Shown here one piece after another: positions 10,820 to 17,113 of a stretch of DNA of 17,113 nt. This DNA comes from Chitinophagaceae bacterium UBA2791. GTDB lineage: Bacteria > Bacteroidota > Bacteroidia > Chitinophagales > Chitinophagaceae. Position 1 is the first letter of the stretch, and the number at the start of each line of letters is the position of its first letter. The position numbers were made by a program, and so were the translations under genes. Below the pieces are notes generated by a model that was not told the origin of the DNA, searched no databases, and was given only the letters and a program-made list of their open reading frames with translations. The stretch is from contig DEHV01000050.1 of the NCBI GenBank assembly GCA_002352105.1, positions 48,383 through 65,495 on the forward strand, given 5' to 3'.

Positions 10820-12682
10820 ATGAAGATCCTTTTTGCTATTCTGCCATTATGGTTCTCCGCCAGTTTATTTGCCCAGAAAACCGATAAGCCCGACCGGTTG
10901 TATGATATGGGAGGAAAGATCGAATCTATGAAGCTCACTGAAGCGGGCGTACTCATCGTAGTTGGCGGAGGCGGACTAGCAGGCATCAAAGCCGGCGAAA
11001 CAAAGCCCCATTTTATTTTCAAAGAATATGGAAAAGTAAAAGAAGAAGAGCTCGAATACGTGCCCGCCTCGCCCTACCTGATCGTAAACCAGGGCGGAAT
11101 GATGAGCCAGAAAAAAACCGTTATCGACTACGTGTCGGGCAAGCAGTTGTTCGCCACGGAAGAGAACGGCTGGAAAACGCTTACCGGACTGGACGTAATG
11201 CTGCCCCAGAATAAACTGGTCGTTAGCGGAACCCGAAATGCCAAAGCAGGCGGGGCCGTAGCCGTAGGATTGTACGATCTCGAATCCGGCAAGGAAGAAA
11301 AAGTATTCAATCTTAATGATCCTAAAAAAGTGGGACTGGCCTCTGCCATTCCCGTGGTTTCCGGAACTCCGCTGATCGTAGGCAACAGCCTGCTGGTGCC
11401 TACTTCAAAAAATATCCTTAGCATCGATATGAACGGCGGAACGATTGCCTGGACGGCTAAGGCGGATAAGATCACGTGGATGAGCGCAGACAAAACAGGA
11501 AAAGAAATATATGGTTTTGAAGAAAGGCCTAACGGCGATACCAGGATCCATAAGATCAGCTCGGCAGGCGAACTGCTGTGGAAGGATGAGCGGAAGATCA
11601 GAGGAAAGGTTTCCCGGTTCGAGATACTTTCGCAGGGATTGGCAGTGGTGAGCGATGTTGACAATACAGGCAAGAAAGGTATAGCCAAGCTGGCTTCCGG
11701 AGCTTCAGAATCGAAAATCGCTTTTCTGAGCGCCGCCGATGGGACGGATCTCTGGGATAAAGCGCCCAAGACCAAAGGATACGTGCAGCATTTCTATATT
11801 ATGGATGATGGCATCCTGTTCGGCATCCAGTCAGGCGGTATCAATAAAATAGCATTCAACGGCTCCACGCTGTTCAGAAAGCCGCTTGCTACCGGCGAGA
11901 ATATTCATACCATGGCGTCCACGCCCAAAGGATTGATCTATATTACCGATACCGATGCCAACATCGTAGACCTTTCCACCGGAGAATCGATCTGGCCAAA
12001 GCCCATCAAGTATAAAAAAGCGACTTCCGTAGCCAGCGGCTACGATGCAGGGAACAGGCGATACCTGATCTCCACGGGCCAGGAAGTTATCGCCATCGAC
12101 GAAAATACCGGCGATGTCAGTACGTTTGCCAATCTGAAGTTCGAGGAAAAAGAAGCGCCTTCCGCGCTACAGGTGAGGAACGGCGGGGTGCTGCTCAGCT
12201 CTGACCAGAACATCATGATGCTTGGCTTCGATGGTTCTAAAAAATTCCACGAATACTATAAGTCGCCCGGACAAAGCTCCTTTGTTAAAATTGCAACCGG
12301 GGTGTTGGCCGTGGCTTCCACTGCTATGTCCAGCGCGGCCGCCTACCAGGGCGGAATGTACGGAACCTATGCCTACAGCAACCAGCTTAATGCTTACGGA
12401 GAGCAGATGAAGGCCTACCAGGAAGGCTTTGCCGAGATTGCCTCTGCGTCCTTTAAAGAGATGAGTAAACGGTTTAAAGCCACCGCCGCTACAGAGAATG
12501 CCCAGTTCATCCTGACCAAGCTCGATAACGGAGTGGGATTGGTGAAACTGAATAAAGATAACGGGAAGAATGAAAAAGAGATCGTGCTGAAAGATAAGAA
12601 ACCCGAGTACGAAGTGGACGATATCGGCGGAGTGCTGTATTATAAGTCGGGCTCCGGAGAGATCGCCGCCTTTAATTTATAA
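10820..12682 (+). CDS. Secreted PQQ-like (BamB-like) beta-propeller protein with a helical insertion
   Basis: From ATG 10820 the product is 620 residues with a clean signal peptide (MKILFAILPLWFSASLFAQ, cleavage before KTDK). The rest is mainly repeated beta-propeller blades of the PQQ/pyrrolo-quinoline type, recognised by the 'D-x-x-x-G-x-x-x-W' endings: LSIDMNGGTIAWTAK, HKISSAGELLWKDE, LSAADGTDLWDK, VDLSTGESIWPKP and IAIDENTGDVSTF. No heme or PQQ enzyme motif is seen, so a structural or binding role is more likely than dehydrogenase activity. Unusually, near residues 487-555 the blades are broken by a hydrophobic Ala/Gly-rich helix (VKIATGVLAVASTAMSSAAA) followed by a Tyr/Gln-rich amphipathic stretch (YSNQLNAYGEQMKAYQEGF), after which beta structure resumes. 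Location is periplasm or cell surface. Function is unknown; adjacency to the two-component genes suggests possible regulation by them. Confidence 0.75.
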   Translation: MKILFAILPLWFSASLFAQKTDKPDRLYDMGGKIESMKLTEAGVLIVVGGGGLAGIKAGETKPHFIFKEYGKVKEEELEYVPASPYLIVNQGGMMSQKKTVIDYVSGKQLFATEENGWKTLTGLDVMLPQNKLVVSGTRNAKAGGAVAVGLYDLESGKEEKVFNLNDPKKVGLASAIPVVSGTPLIVGNSLLVPTSKNILSIDMNGGTIAWTAKADKITWMSADKTGKEIYGFEERPNGDTRIHKISSAGELLWKDERKIRGKVSRFEILSQGLAVVSDVDNTGKKGIAKLASGASESKIAFLSAADGTDLWDKAPKTKGYVQHFYIMDDGILFGIQSGGINKIAFNGSTLFRKPLATGENIHTMASTPKGLIYITDTDANIVDLSTGESIWPKPIKYKKATSVASGYDAGNRRYLISTGQEVIAIDENTGDVSTFANLKFEEKEAPSALQVRNGGVLLSSDQNIMMLGFDGSKKFHEYYKSPGQSSFVKIATGVLAVASTAMSSAAAYQGGMYGTYAYSNQLNAYGEQMKAYQEGFAEIASASFKEMSKRFKATAATENAQFILTKLDNGVGLVKLNKDNGKNEKEIVLKDKKPEYEVDDIGGVLYYKSGSGEIAAFNL

Positions 12683-12714
12683 AGAGTAGGATCGGTTGGA
12701 CAGGTTCCAATGCC

Positions 12715-13623
12715 TTATTGTTCGTAAAACAAACGGTATCCTTCCACGGTCCTCAATGCTTCTGCAAGCGCTTCCCAGGTTTTAACGACGACATCCTTTC
12801 CCGCAGCGCGGGCGATCGCTGAATAAACTGTTTCCGGTCGCCCGCCCCTGCTGCGGAAATACCGTACCGACCGGTCGCCTGCCGATTTGGATAATTTTCT
12901 TCCGCCTGCTTCTGTCAGCAGGGGATGATGGTAAAAGACCGCATCGGAAAAAGGAGCGGCGGACAGCAGCCTGGCAAGCAAATGCTGCGCGATCGTAGAA
13001 GGCCACAGGTCTTCGCCTCTCACAACGAGGTCGACGCCGAAATGCAGGTCATCGGCAAGCGAGGCCAGTTGATAGGCGGGGAACCTGTCCTTCTTCCTTA
13101 CCACGAAATAATGCATAGCCCGCGGTAGCGCGGCGCGGATGGTCCCTCCTCCTGTTTTGATATCTGCCGCCTGCATCAGATCGGTTCGAAGTCTCCAACT
13201 CACCCCTTCGGCATCCAGGGAAAGCTTTTTGTGCAGGCAGGCGCCCGGGTAGCTGCCATCGGGATTTTCCTGAAGTATTGCCGACCTGGAGCAGGAGCAG
13301 GCGAACAGCATCCCGGTAGCTCTCAACTGTTGCAGCAAGGCATTATACAGATCCATCCGATGCGCCTGCGAATATTGTTCTTCATATTCTTTAAGATTCC
13401 GGGGCCCCTCCTGCCAGGGTATCTGCAAAAAATGCAGGGCGTCGAATATATCCTGTATATAGCGTTCATGCGCCCTCTCCCGGTCCAGGTCGTCGATCCT
13501 GAGCATGATCTTTGCGCCGGTCCGTTTCGCCAATGCTGCGGTTAGGGTAAAAGACAAAATATTGCCAAGATGCAGAAAACCGCTTGGTGTAGGAGCTATT
13601 CTTGTCCTGGAATATCTGTTCAC
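12715..13623 (-). CDS. gluQ: Glutamyl-Q tRNA(Asp) synthetase
   Basis: The 302-residue protein is a glutamyl-tRNA synthetase paralogue that lacks the anticodon-binding domain. It shows RIAPTPSGFLHLGN (residues 8-21, HIGH-type motif), LRIDDLDRERA, and KLSKS at 243-247 (KMSKS-type motif). The zinc site C109-x-C111 ... Y125-x3-C129 matches the Cys-x-Cys/Tyr-x3-Cys site of E. coli GluQ-RS (YadB). VVRGEDLWPST is the family's active-site strand. GluQ attaches glutamate to queuosine at position 34 of tRNA(Asp), in the cytoplasm. The start is a GTG (CAC at 13621-13623 on the plus strand); no in-frame ATG upstream gives a better N-terminus, and MNRYSRTRIAPTPSG fits the family. It is convergent with the propeller gene (32 bp between stops) and divergent from the YggS gene. 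Confidence 0.9.
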   Translation of the reverse strand: MNRYSRTRIAPTPSGFLHLGNILSFTLTAALAKRTGAKIMLRIDDLDRERAHERYIQDIFDALHFLQIPWQEGPRNLKEYEEQYSQAHRMDLYNALLQQLRATGMLFACSCSRSAILQENPDGSYPGACLHKKLSLDAEGVSWRLRTDLMQAADIKTGGGTIRAALPRAMHYFVVRKKDRFPAYQLASLADDLHFGVDLVVRGEDLWPSTIAQHLLARLLSAAPFSDAVFYHHPLLTEAGGRKLSKSAGDRSVRYFRSRGGRPETVYSAIARAAGKDVVVKTWEALAEALRTVEGYRLFYEQ

Positions 13624-13687
13624 GCCTGGTCGAATGAATGGGTTACCGGTCGGCCATAAAATTAATCATTTTTATACGCTACAGGTT

Positions 13688-13695
13688 TAACTTTG
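13688..13695 (+). promoter_or_regulatory. -7 promoter element just upstream of the YggS-family gene
   Basis: TAACTTTG is an exact TAnnTTTG match ending only 6 bp before ATG 13702. A Bacteroidota transcript normally starts 5-8 bases after this box, so the mRNA would be leaderless or nearly so. No good TTG -33 box is present (the AT-rich 13660-13675 is the only candidate). Confidence 0.45.
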
Positions 13696-13701
13696 CCTTC
13701 T

Positions 13702-14400
13702 ATGGCGGTTAATAAGGAAAAATATCATCAGCTTATTCAAACATTTGGCCACAAAACCAGGCTGGTTGCCGTATCCAAATTCAGGACCACGGATGAGATC
13801 ATGGAGTTCTATCGCCTGGGACATCGCGATTTTGGTGAAAACTATGTGCAGGAAATGATAGAAAAACACCTGCTGCTGCCAAAGGATATCCGCTGGCATT
13901 TTATCGGTCATCTCCAGTCGAATAAAGTAAAATTTATCGCTCCCTTTGTGCACCTGGTGGAAAGCGTTGATAGCGTTAAACTGCTGATGGAGATCAACCG
14001 GCAGGCAAAAAAAATAGACAGGGTAATTGATTGCCTGCTCCAGGTGCATATTGCTGTTGAAGAAGCCAAATTTGGCTTGCATGAAGAGGAACTGGATGAG
14101 CTCATAGAGGGATTGACGGCTGCTGAGAAGATCCATGAATTGAATAATATCCGGATTGTCGGATTGATGGGCATGGCCTCATTTACAGCAGATGAACAAA
14201 GACTGCGGGCAGAATTTAAACAGCTTGCCGCGCTATACGATAAATATTCGCCGCTGCAGACCGCTAATATCCGTTTCAAAACGCTTTCCATGGGAATGAG
14301 CGCCGATTATGCCATCGCCATAGAGGAGGGAAGCAATATGGTAAGGATCGGCAGCCTTCTTTTCGGCGACAGGCCTGCAAAAGGTGGAAAAAAAATATAA
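13702..14400 (+). CDS. YggS/PLPBP-family pyridoxal-phosphate homeostasis protein
   Basis: The 232-residue product has the length and motifs of the PLP-binding YggS/PROSC family. LVAVSKFR carries the cofactor Lys26. HRDFGENYVQEM and IRWHFIGHLQSNKVK follow in the TIM-barrel; LLQVHIAVEEAKFGL and LSMGMSADYAIAIEEGSNMVRIG near the C-terminus bind the PLP phosphate, and the end LLFGDR is typical. The fold is the N-terminal domain of alanine racemase without its C-terminal domain, so it buffers and delivers PLP and has no enzyme activity. It is cytoplasmic. An in-frame TTG at 13693 lies inside the predicted -7 box, so ATG 13702 is preferred. Divergent from gluQ with 78 bp between starts; a perfect AT-rich palindrome follows the stop. 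Confidence 0.94.
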   Translation: MAVNKEKYHQLIQTFGHKTRLVAVSKFRTTDEIMEFYRLGHRDFGENYVQEMIEKHLLLPKDIRWHFIGHLQSNKVKFIAPFVHLVESVDSVKLLMEINRQAKKIDRVIDCLLQVHIAVEEAKFGLHEEELDELIEGLTAAEKIHELNNIRIVGLMGMASFTADEQRLRAEFKQLAALYDKYSPLQTANIRFKTLSMGMSADYAIAIEEGSNMVRIGSLLFGDRPAKGGKKI

Positions 14401-14409
14401 ATCAAAGAT

Positions 14410-14434
14410 TTATAAACAGTTATCCTGTTTATAA
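14410..14434. repeat. Perfect AT-rich palindrome between the yggS-like and small unknown genes
   Basis: TTATAAACAG (14410-14419) and CTGTTTATAA (14425-14434) are exact reverse complements around TTATC. It lies 9 bp after the YggS stop and upstream of the next gene. The symmetry and 10-bp half-sites suit a dimeric repressor site; it could also act as a two-way weak terminator, although neither side has a long T-run. Confidence 0.6.
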
Positions 14435-14515
14435 CTAAAGTGGCGAAATGCATATTCCAAAATGAATAATTCGTTCCTTTGTGAGGAATTGTATTTCGTA
14501 ATTATAAATTTTCTG

Positions 14516-14785
14516 ATGATGGAATTCCTGTTTCATTCAGTGTATTACGACGGCCATCACGCGAAATATTTTAATGTGTACAAGATAGCAGACAACCGTT
14601 TTCTCGCCGAACCTCATCATTTTAATTTTAACAGCTTACAGATCGGCATGGCCGACTTTGAACTAAGGAAGGAGGGCGGCCGCTGGAAAACCGAAGGGGA
14701 AAAACTGGGGCCGATAGCCTCATATATCGGGGAAGAAATAGACAGGTTGGCCTATAACGTAAAGAAGAAGGAAAGAACTTTTTGA
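14516..14785 (+). CDS. Small protein of unknown function
   Basis: I do not recognise a named family. From ATG 14516 (or the next codon, ATG 14519) the product is 89 residues: MEFLFHSVYYDGHHAKYFNVY, then ADNRFLAEPHHFNFN, a run predicted as beta strands (IGMADFELRKEGGRWKTEG) and a C-terminal helix EEIDRLAYNVKKKERTF. The sequence is soluble, rich in His/Tyr/Phe near the N-terminus (two His pairs, GHH and PHH), and alpha/beta in outline. An upstream in-frame ATG at 14462 would add 18 residues that are hydrophobic and out of character (MNNSFLCEELYFVIINFL), so I prefer the internal start, but the longer form cannot be ruled out. Upstream lies a perfect palindrome; downstream, a strong hairpin terminator. 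Coding looks real from composition and position between terminated units. Confidence 0.6.
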   Translation: MMEFLFHSVYYDGHHAKYFNVYKIADNRFLAEPHHFNFNSLQIGMADFELRKEGGRWKTEGEKLGPIASYIGEEIDRLAYNVKKKERTF

Positions 14786-14835
14786 TCCTGATCGGATTGT
14801 TTTAGATCATTTCCCGATCCAATTGTGTAAATTGC

Positions 14836-14862
14836 GCCACCGTTTCGGTGGCTTATTTATTT
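14836..14862 (+). terminator. Intrinsic terminator after the small unknown gene
   Basis: GCCACCG (14836-14842), loop TTT, CGGTGGC (14846-14852) forms a perfect 7-bp GC-rich stem followed by TTATTTATTT. It lies 51 bp after the stop of the small gene and ends 13 bp before the desaturase ATG, so the desaturase either starts from a promoter inside this stretch or has a hairpin in its leader. Confidence 0.75.
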
Positions 14863-14874
14863 AAAGAAACTTTC

Positions 14875-15672
14875 ATGGCTGTATTGATCTTTTTTGTGGT
14901 TCATTGGTATCTATCTCTTTTTTGTCAGACTTTCTTTCTTCACCGCTATGCTGCGCATAATGCTTTTCGGATGAGCAGGGGATGGGAGAAGTTTTTTTAT
15001 GTGCTTACCTGGCTGACGCAGGGCTCTTCCTATATGAGCGCCCGCACGTATGCGCTGCTCCATCGTTTGCATCATGCGTATACCGATACGGAAGACGATC
15101 CCCATTCGCCCAAGTATTCCAGTAATGCCCTGGCATTAATGAATGAGACCCGGAAAAAATATGCCGATATCTTTAACGGCAAGATGGTAATAGAAGAGAA
15201 GTTCCTTAAAAATGTACCCGACTGGCCCGCCTTTGAAAAATTTGCGCACCCCTGGTTTATGCGAGTGATCTGGATAGGGATATACACGGCATTTTATTAT
15301 TATTTTGCTACCGCTGCCTGGCAGTGGCTGCTGCTGCCCCTCACCATTATGATAGGGCCTATTCATGGCGGCATTATCAACTGGTTTGCGCACAAGTACG
15401 GCTCGGTTAATTTTGAGATGAACAACACCTCCAAAAATCTTTTTTATATCGATGTGCTGATGCTTGGCGAGGCTTATCACAACAATCACCACAAGTTTCC
15501 GTCGAGCATTAACTTCGGAGTAAAGAAAAATGAAATAGATCCGATCTATTTTGCCATACTTTTGTTAAATAAGCTGGGCGTTATTCAACTGAACAGGGCG
15601 GAGAGAAAAGTGATCGAGAATGAAAAATCGACGGTTTATATTAACGAAAGAAGGATGCGGAAAATTTCATAA
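14875..15672 (+). CDS. Membrane fatty-acid desaturase (acyl-CoA/delta-9 type, di-iron)
   Basis: From ATG 14875 the protein has 265 residues, with membrane segments near the N-terminus (LIFFVVHWYLSLFCQTFFL) and in the middle (YTAFYYYFATAAWQWLLLPL). The His boxes are those of stearoyl-CoA-desaturase-type enzymes: HRYAAH (residues 23-28), HRLHHAYTDTEDDPHSP (63-79, HxxHH) and EAYHNNHHKFP (HNNHH at 202-206). The additional ligand pattern NWFAH is seen near 168-172. These eight to nine His bind two irons; the enzyme uses O2 and an electron carrier to introduce a cis double bond in acyl chains of membrane lipids. An in-frame GTG at 14848 would start within the terminator stem, so ATG 14875 is chosen. 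The C-terminus is basic and cytoplasmic. Regulation, for example by cold, is plausible but not visible. Confidence 0.93.
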   Translation: MAVLIFFVVHWYLSLFCQTFFLHRYAAHNAFRMSRGWEKFFYVLTWLTQGSSYMSARTYALLHRLHHAYTDTEDDPHSPKYSSNALALMNETRKKYADIFNGKMVIEEKFLKNVPDWPAFEKFAHPWFMRVIWIGIYTAFYYYFATAAWQWLLLPLTIMIGPIHGGIINWFAHKYGSVNFEMNNTSKNLFYIDVLMLGEAYHNNHHKFPSSINFGVKKNEIDPIYFAILLLNKLGVIQLNRAERKVIENEKSTVYINERRMRKIS

Positions 15673-15719
15673 ACCGCCAAAATCGTTAGAACTTGCCTTT
15701 TTACCAGATGAGTACGCGT

Positions 15720-17113
15720 ATGAAAAAAGGAAGTTATCTTATAGCTGTTTTTGTTTTCCTGCTCGCCGGCGCCTCTTCGCTCCGGGCGCAACGTTTGGAT
15801 TCCCTGCTGAATATCCTGGAAACAAATTACGCGCAGGAAAAACTATACCTGCATTTTGACCGTAACGCATATAATCCCGGAGAGACGATCTGGTTCAAGG
15901 CCTACCTGTTCTCCGCAAATCTTCCTTCTCCGATCAGCAGATCGGTTTATTTCGAACTGCTGGACGAACACGGAAAACCGCTTGAGCGTAAGGTGTCGCC
16001 GGTGGTGTCTTCCAGCGCTGCCGCAGCGTTCGATCTTCCGTCCGATATCGGTTCGTCTGTTGTATATGTGAGGGCGTTCACGCAGTGGATGCTTAATTTC
16101 GATTCTTCCTTTTTATATGTGAAAGCCATTCCGATACTACAACCTGCTAAGGCGGCGGCTAAGGTATCCAATCCTGCCCCCCGCGTGTTCTTACAGTTTT
16201 TCCCCGAAGGGGGCGACCTTGTAAGCGGCGTTTCCTCGAGGGTGGCCTTTAAGGCAACTGACGACAAGGGCATCCCGATAAAGGTAAGCGGCGAGATCAG
16301 GGACAGCAAGGGGAAAACGGCGGCCAGCTTTTCCAGCGTGCACGACGGCATGGGCTTTTTTACGCTTACCCCGGCAGCCCAGGAAAAATATAAGGCCAGT
16401 TGGAAGGATGAATCCGGTAAAACGCATCAAACCAATCTCCCGGACGTAAAAAAGCAGGGTTTTACGCTGAGCGTCGACCAGGATATGGAAGCGATACAAT
16501 TCGGGATCAGCCGTTCTGAAGGGGAAACTTCTTCCCCGTCCGCAGTAAGTATTGTCGGGCAGATGCAGCAGCAAATGGTATATATGGCCAAGGCAAATAT
16601 CCTTCCGGGTAAAACGGTGAATGGAAAGATCCCTGTCGAACAATTGCCTGCAGGCATATTGCAGATCACGATATTTTCTGATAACAAGCCGCTGGCCGAA
16701 CGGATCATATTTGTCAACAAGCAGGATTATTATTTTATTACCGATCTGAATGCCGCGTTGAAAGGGTTTGAGAAAAGAAGAAGAAATGTTATCCAGATCG
16801 ATGTTCCGGATACGCTTCGCACCAATCTCTCCGTATCCGTAACAGACGCGGAAATAAATCCCCGGCAGGATAACGAGGAAGATATTTTTTCGCATGTGCT
16901 GTTAACCAGCGATATCAAGGGATATGTGCATCGTCCGGCCTATTATTTTTCCAGCGAAGCAGACTCTGTGATAAAACATCTTGACCTGGTAATGATGACC
17001 AATGGATGGAGGCGTTTTAGCTGGGAGCAGGCGCTTGCCGGAAAATTTCCCAAGCTGCAGTACCTGCCGGAAGACTACCTGGAGGTGCAGGGTAAAATAA
17101 CCGGTTTGTCGAA
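15720..17113 (+). CDS. Large secreted MG2-type (alpha-2-macroglobulin-like) surface protein, 3' partial
   Basis: The frame is open from ATG 15720 to the right edge (464 codons, no stop seen), so only the N-terminal part is present. An in-frame ATG at 15708 would add MSTR; ATG 15720 gives a cleaner signal peptide (MKKGSYLIAVFVFLLAGASS, cleavage near LRA-QR). The mature protein starts LDSLLNILETNYAQEKLYLH, then FDRNAYNPGETIWFKAYLF (about residues 45-63), the MG2-like strand motif found in a large Bacteroidota family of 800-1000-residue proteins. Next come beta-rich domains, including VFLQFFPEGGDLVSGVSSRV (about 160-180). Near the edge, MTNGWRRFSWEQ and LEVQGKITGLS suggest the start of a carboxypeptidase-regulatory-like domain, which in this family often precedes a TonB-receptor-plug-like domain. 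Location is periplasm or outer membrane. Function in the family is unclear. It lies 47 bp after the desaturase stop. Confidence 0.85.
   Translation, partial: MKKGSYLIAVFVFLLAGASSLRAQRLDSLLNILETNYAQEKLYLHFDRNAYNPGETIWFKAYLFSANLPSPISRSVYFELLDEHGKPLERKVSPVVSSSAAAAFDLPSDIGSSVVYVRAFTQWMLNFDSSFLYVKAIPILQPAKAAAKVSNPAPRVFLQFFPEGGDLVSGVSSRVAFKATDDKGIPIKVSGEIRDSKGKTAASFSSVHDGMGFFTLTPAAQEKYKASWKDESGKTHQTNLPDVKKQGFTLSVDQDMEAIQFGISRSEGETSSPSAVSIVGQMQQQMVYMAKANILPGKTVNGKIPVEQLPAGILQITIFSDNKPLAERIIFVNKQDYYFITDLNAALKGFEKRRRNVIQIDVPDTLRTNLSVSVTDAEINPRQDNEEDIFSHVLLTSDIKGYVHRPAYYFSSEADSVIKHLDLVMMTNGWRRFSWEQALAGKFPKLQYLPEDYLEVQGKITGLS

Noticed and set aside
12696..12710. Small hairpin TTGGA-CAGGT-TCCAA between the convergent propeller and gluQ genes
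   Set aside because: Only 5 bp with no T-run on either side; too weak to call as a terminator.
14462..14515. 18-residue N-terminal extension of the small unknown protein
   Set aside because: The added residues are hydrophobic and unlike the rest of the protein; two ATG codons at 14516 and 14519 give a more natural start. Not fully excluded.
1..17113. CRISPR arrays, insertion sequences, integrases, toxin-antitoxin or defence genes
   Set aside because: I looked for repeated spacers, transposase or nuclease motifs and terminal repeats on both strands and saw none; all clear genes fit core or envelope functions.

Overview
The window looks like ordinary chromosome from a member of the Bacteroidota, most likely a Chitinophagaceae-type organism. 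The evidence is a bactofilin behind an 'IPGY' coiled-coil membrane protein, a large secreted MG2-type protein, a TPR sensor kinase with a NarL-type regulator, a chondroitinase-AC-like lyase, and several close matches to the Bacteroidota -7 promoter element TAnnTTTG. GC content is moderate. I see no insertion sequence, integrase, prophage, CRISPR array, rRNA or tRNA.

Layout. (1) Bases 1-1830, plus strand: a tight cluster with the C-terminus of a coiled-coil membrane protein, a bactofilin, a four-helix AtpI-like membrane protein, and a SprT-like metalloprotease whose start overlaps the previous stop. (2) Bases 2034-4097, minus strand: sucC (succinyl-CoA ligase beta subunit) followed 21 bp later by a class I methyltransferase, ending in a clear intrinsic terminator. 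(3) A 380-bp divergent gap, then a secreted PL8 polysaccharide lyase (4478-6631) and an acyl-CoA dehydrogenase (6791-7945) on the plus strand. (4) A TPR sensor histidine kinase (minus strand, 8052-9974) divergent from its likely LuxR/NarL-type partner regulator (10037-10657), followed by a secreted PQQ-like beta-propeller protein (10820-12682). (5) gluQ (minus strand) divergent from a YggS-family PLP protein, then a small conserved-looking protein of unknown function, a membrane fatty-acid desaturase, and the first 464 codons of a large secreted MG2-type protein that runs off the right edge.

How the genes fit together. Region 1 is envelope-related, with the bactofilin as scaffold. sucC (TCA cycle), the acyl-CoA dehydrogenase (beta-oxidation) and the desaturase (membrane lipid) are housekeeping metabolism. 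The PL8 lyase depolymerises glycosaminoglycan-like polymers but has no SusC/SusD, sulfatase or glucuronyl hydrolase beside it here. The kinase and regulator form a phosphorelay, and the propeller gene next to them is a possible but unproven target.

I do not see a convincing new multi-gene system. The items most worth a second look are: a PL8 lyase whose usual active-site Asn appears substituted; a beta-propeller interrupted by a hydrophobic Ala/Gly-rich helical segment; a degenerate duplication of the acyl-CoA dehydrogenase 3' end; a bactofilin-linked M23-family-like N-terminus that stops before any peptidase domain; a perfect AT-rich palindrome upstream of the small orphan gene; and tandem hairpins in the leader of the lyase gene.
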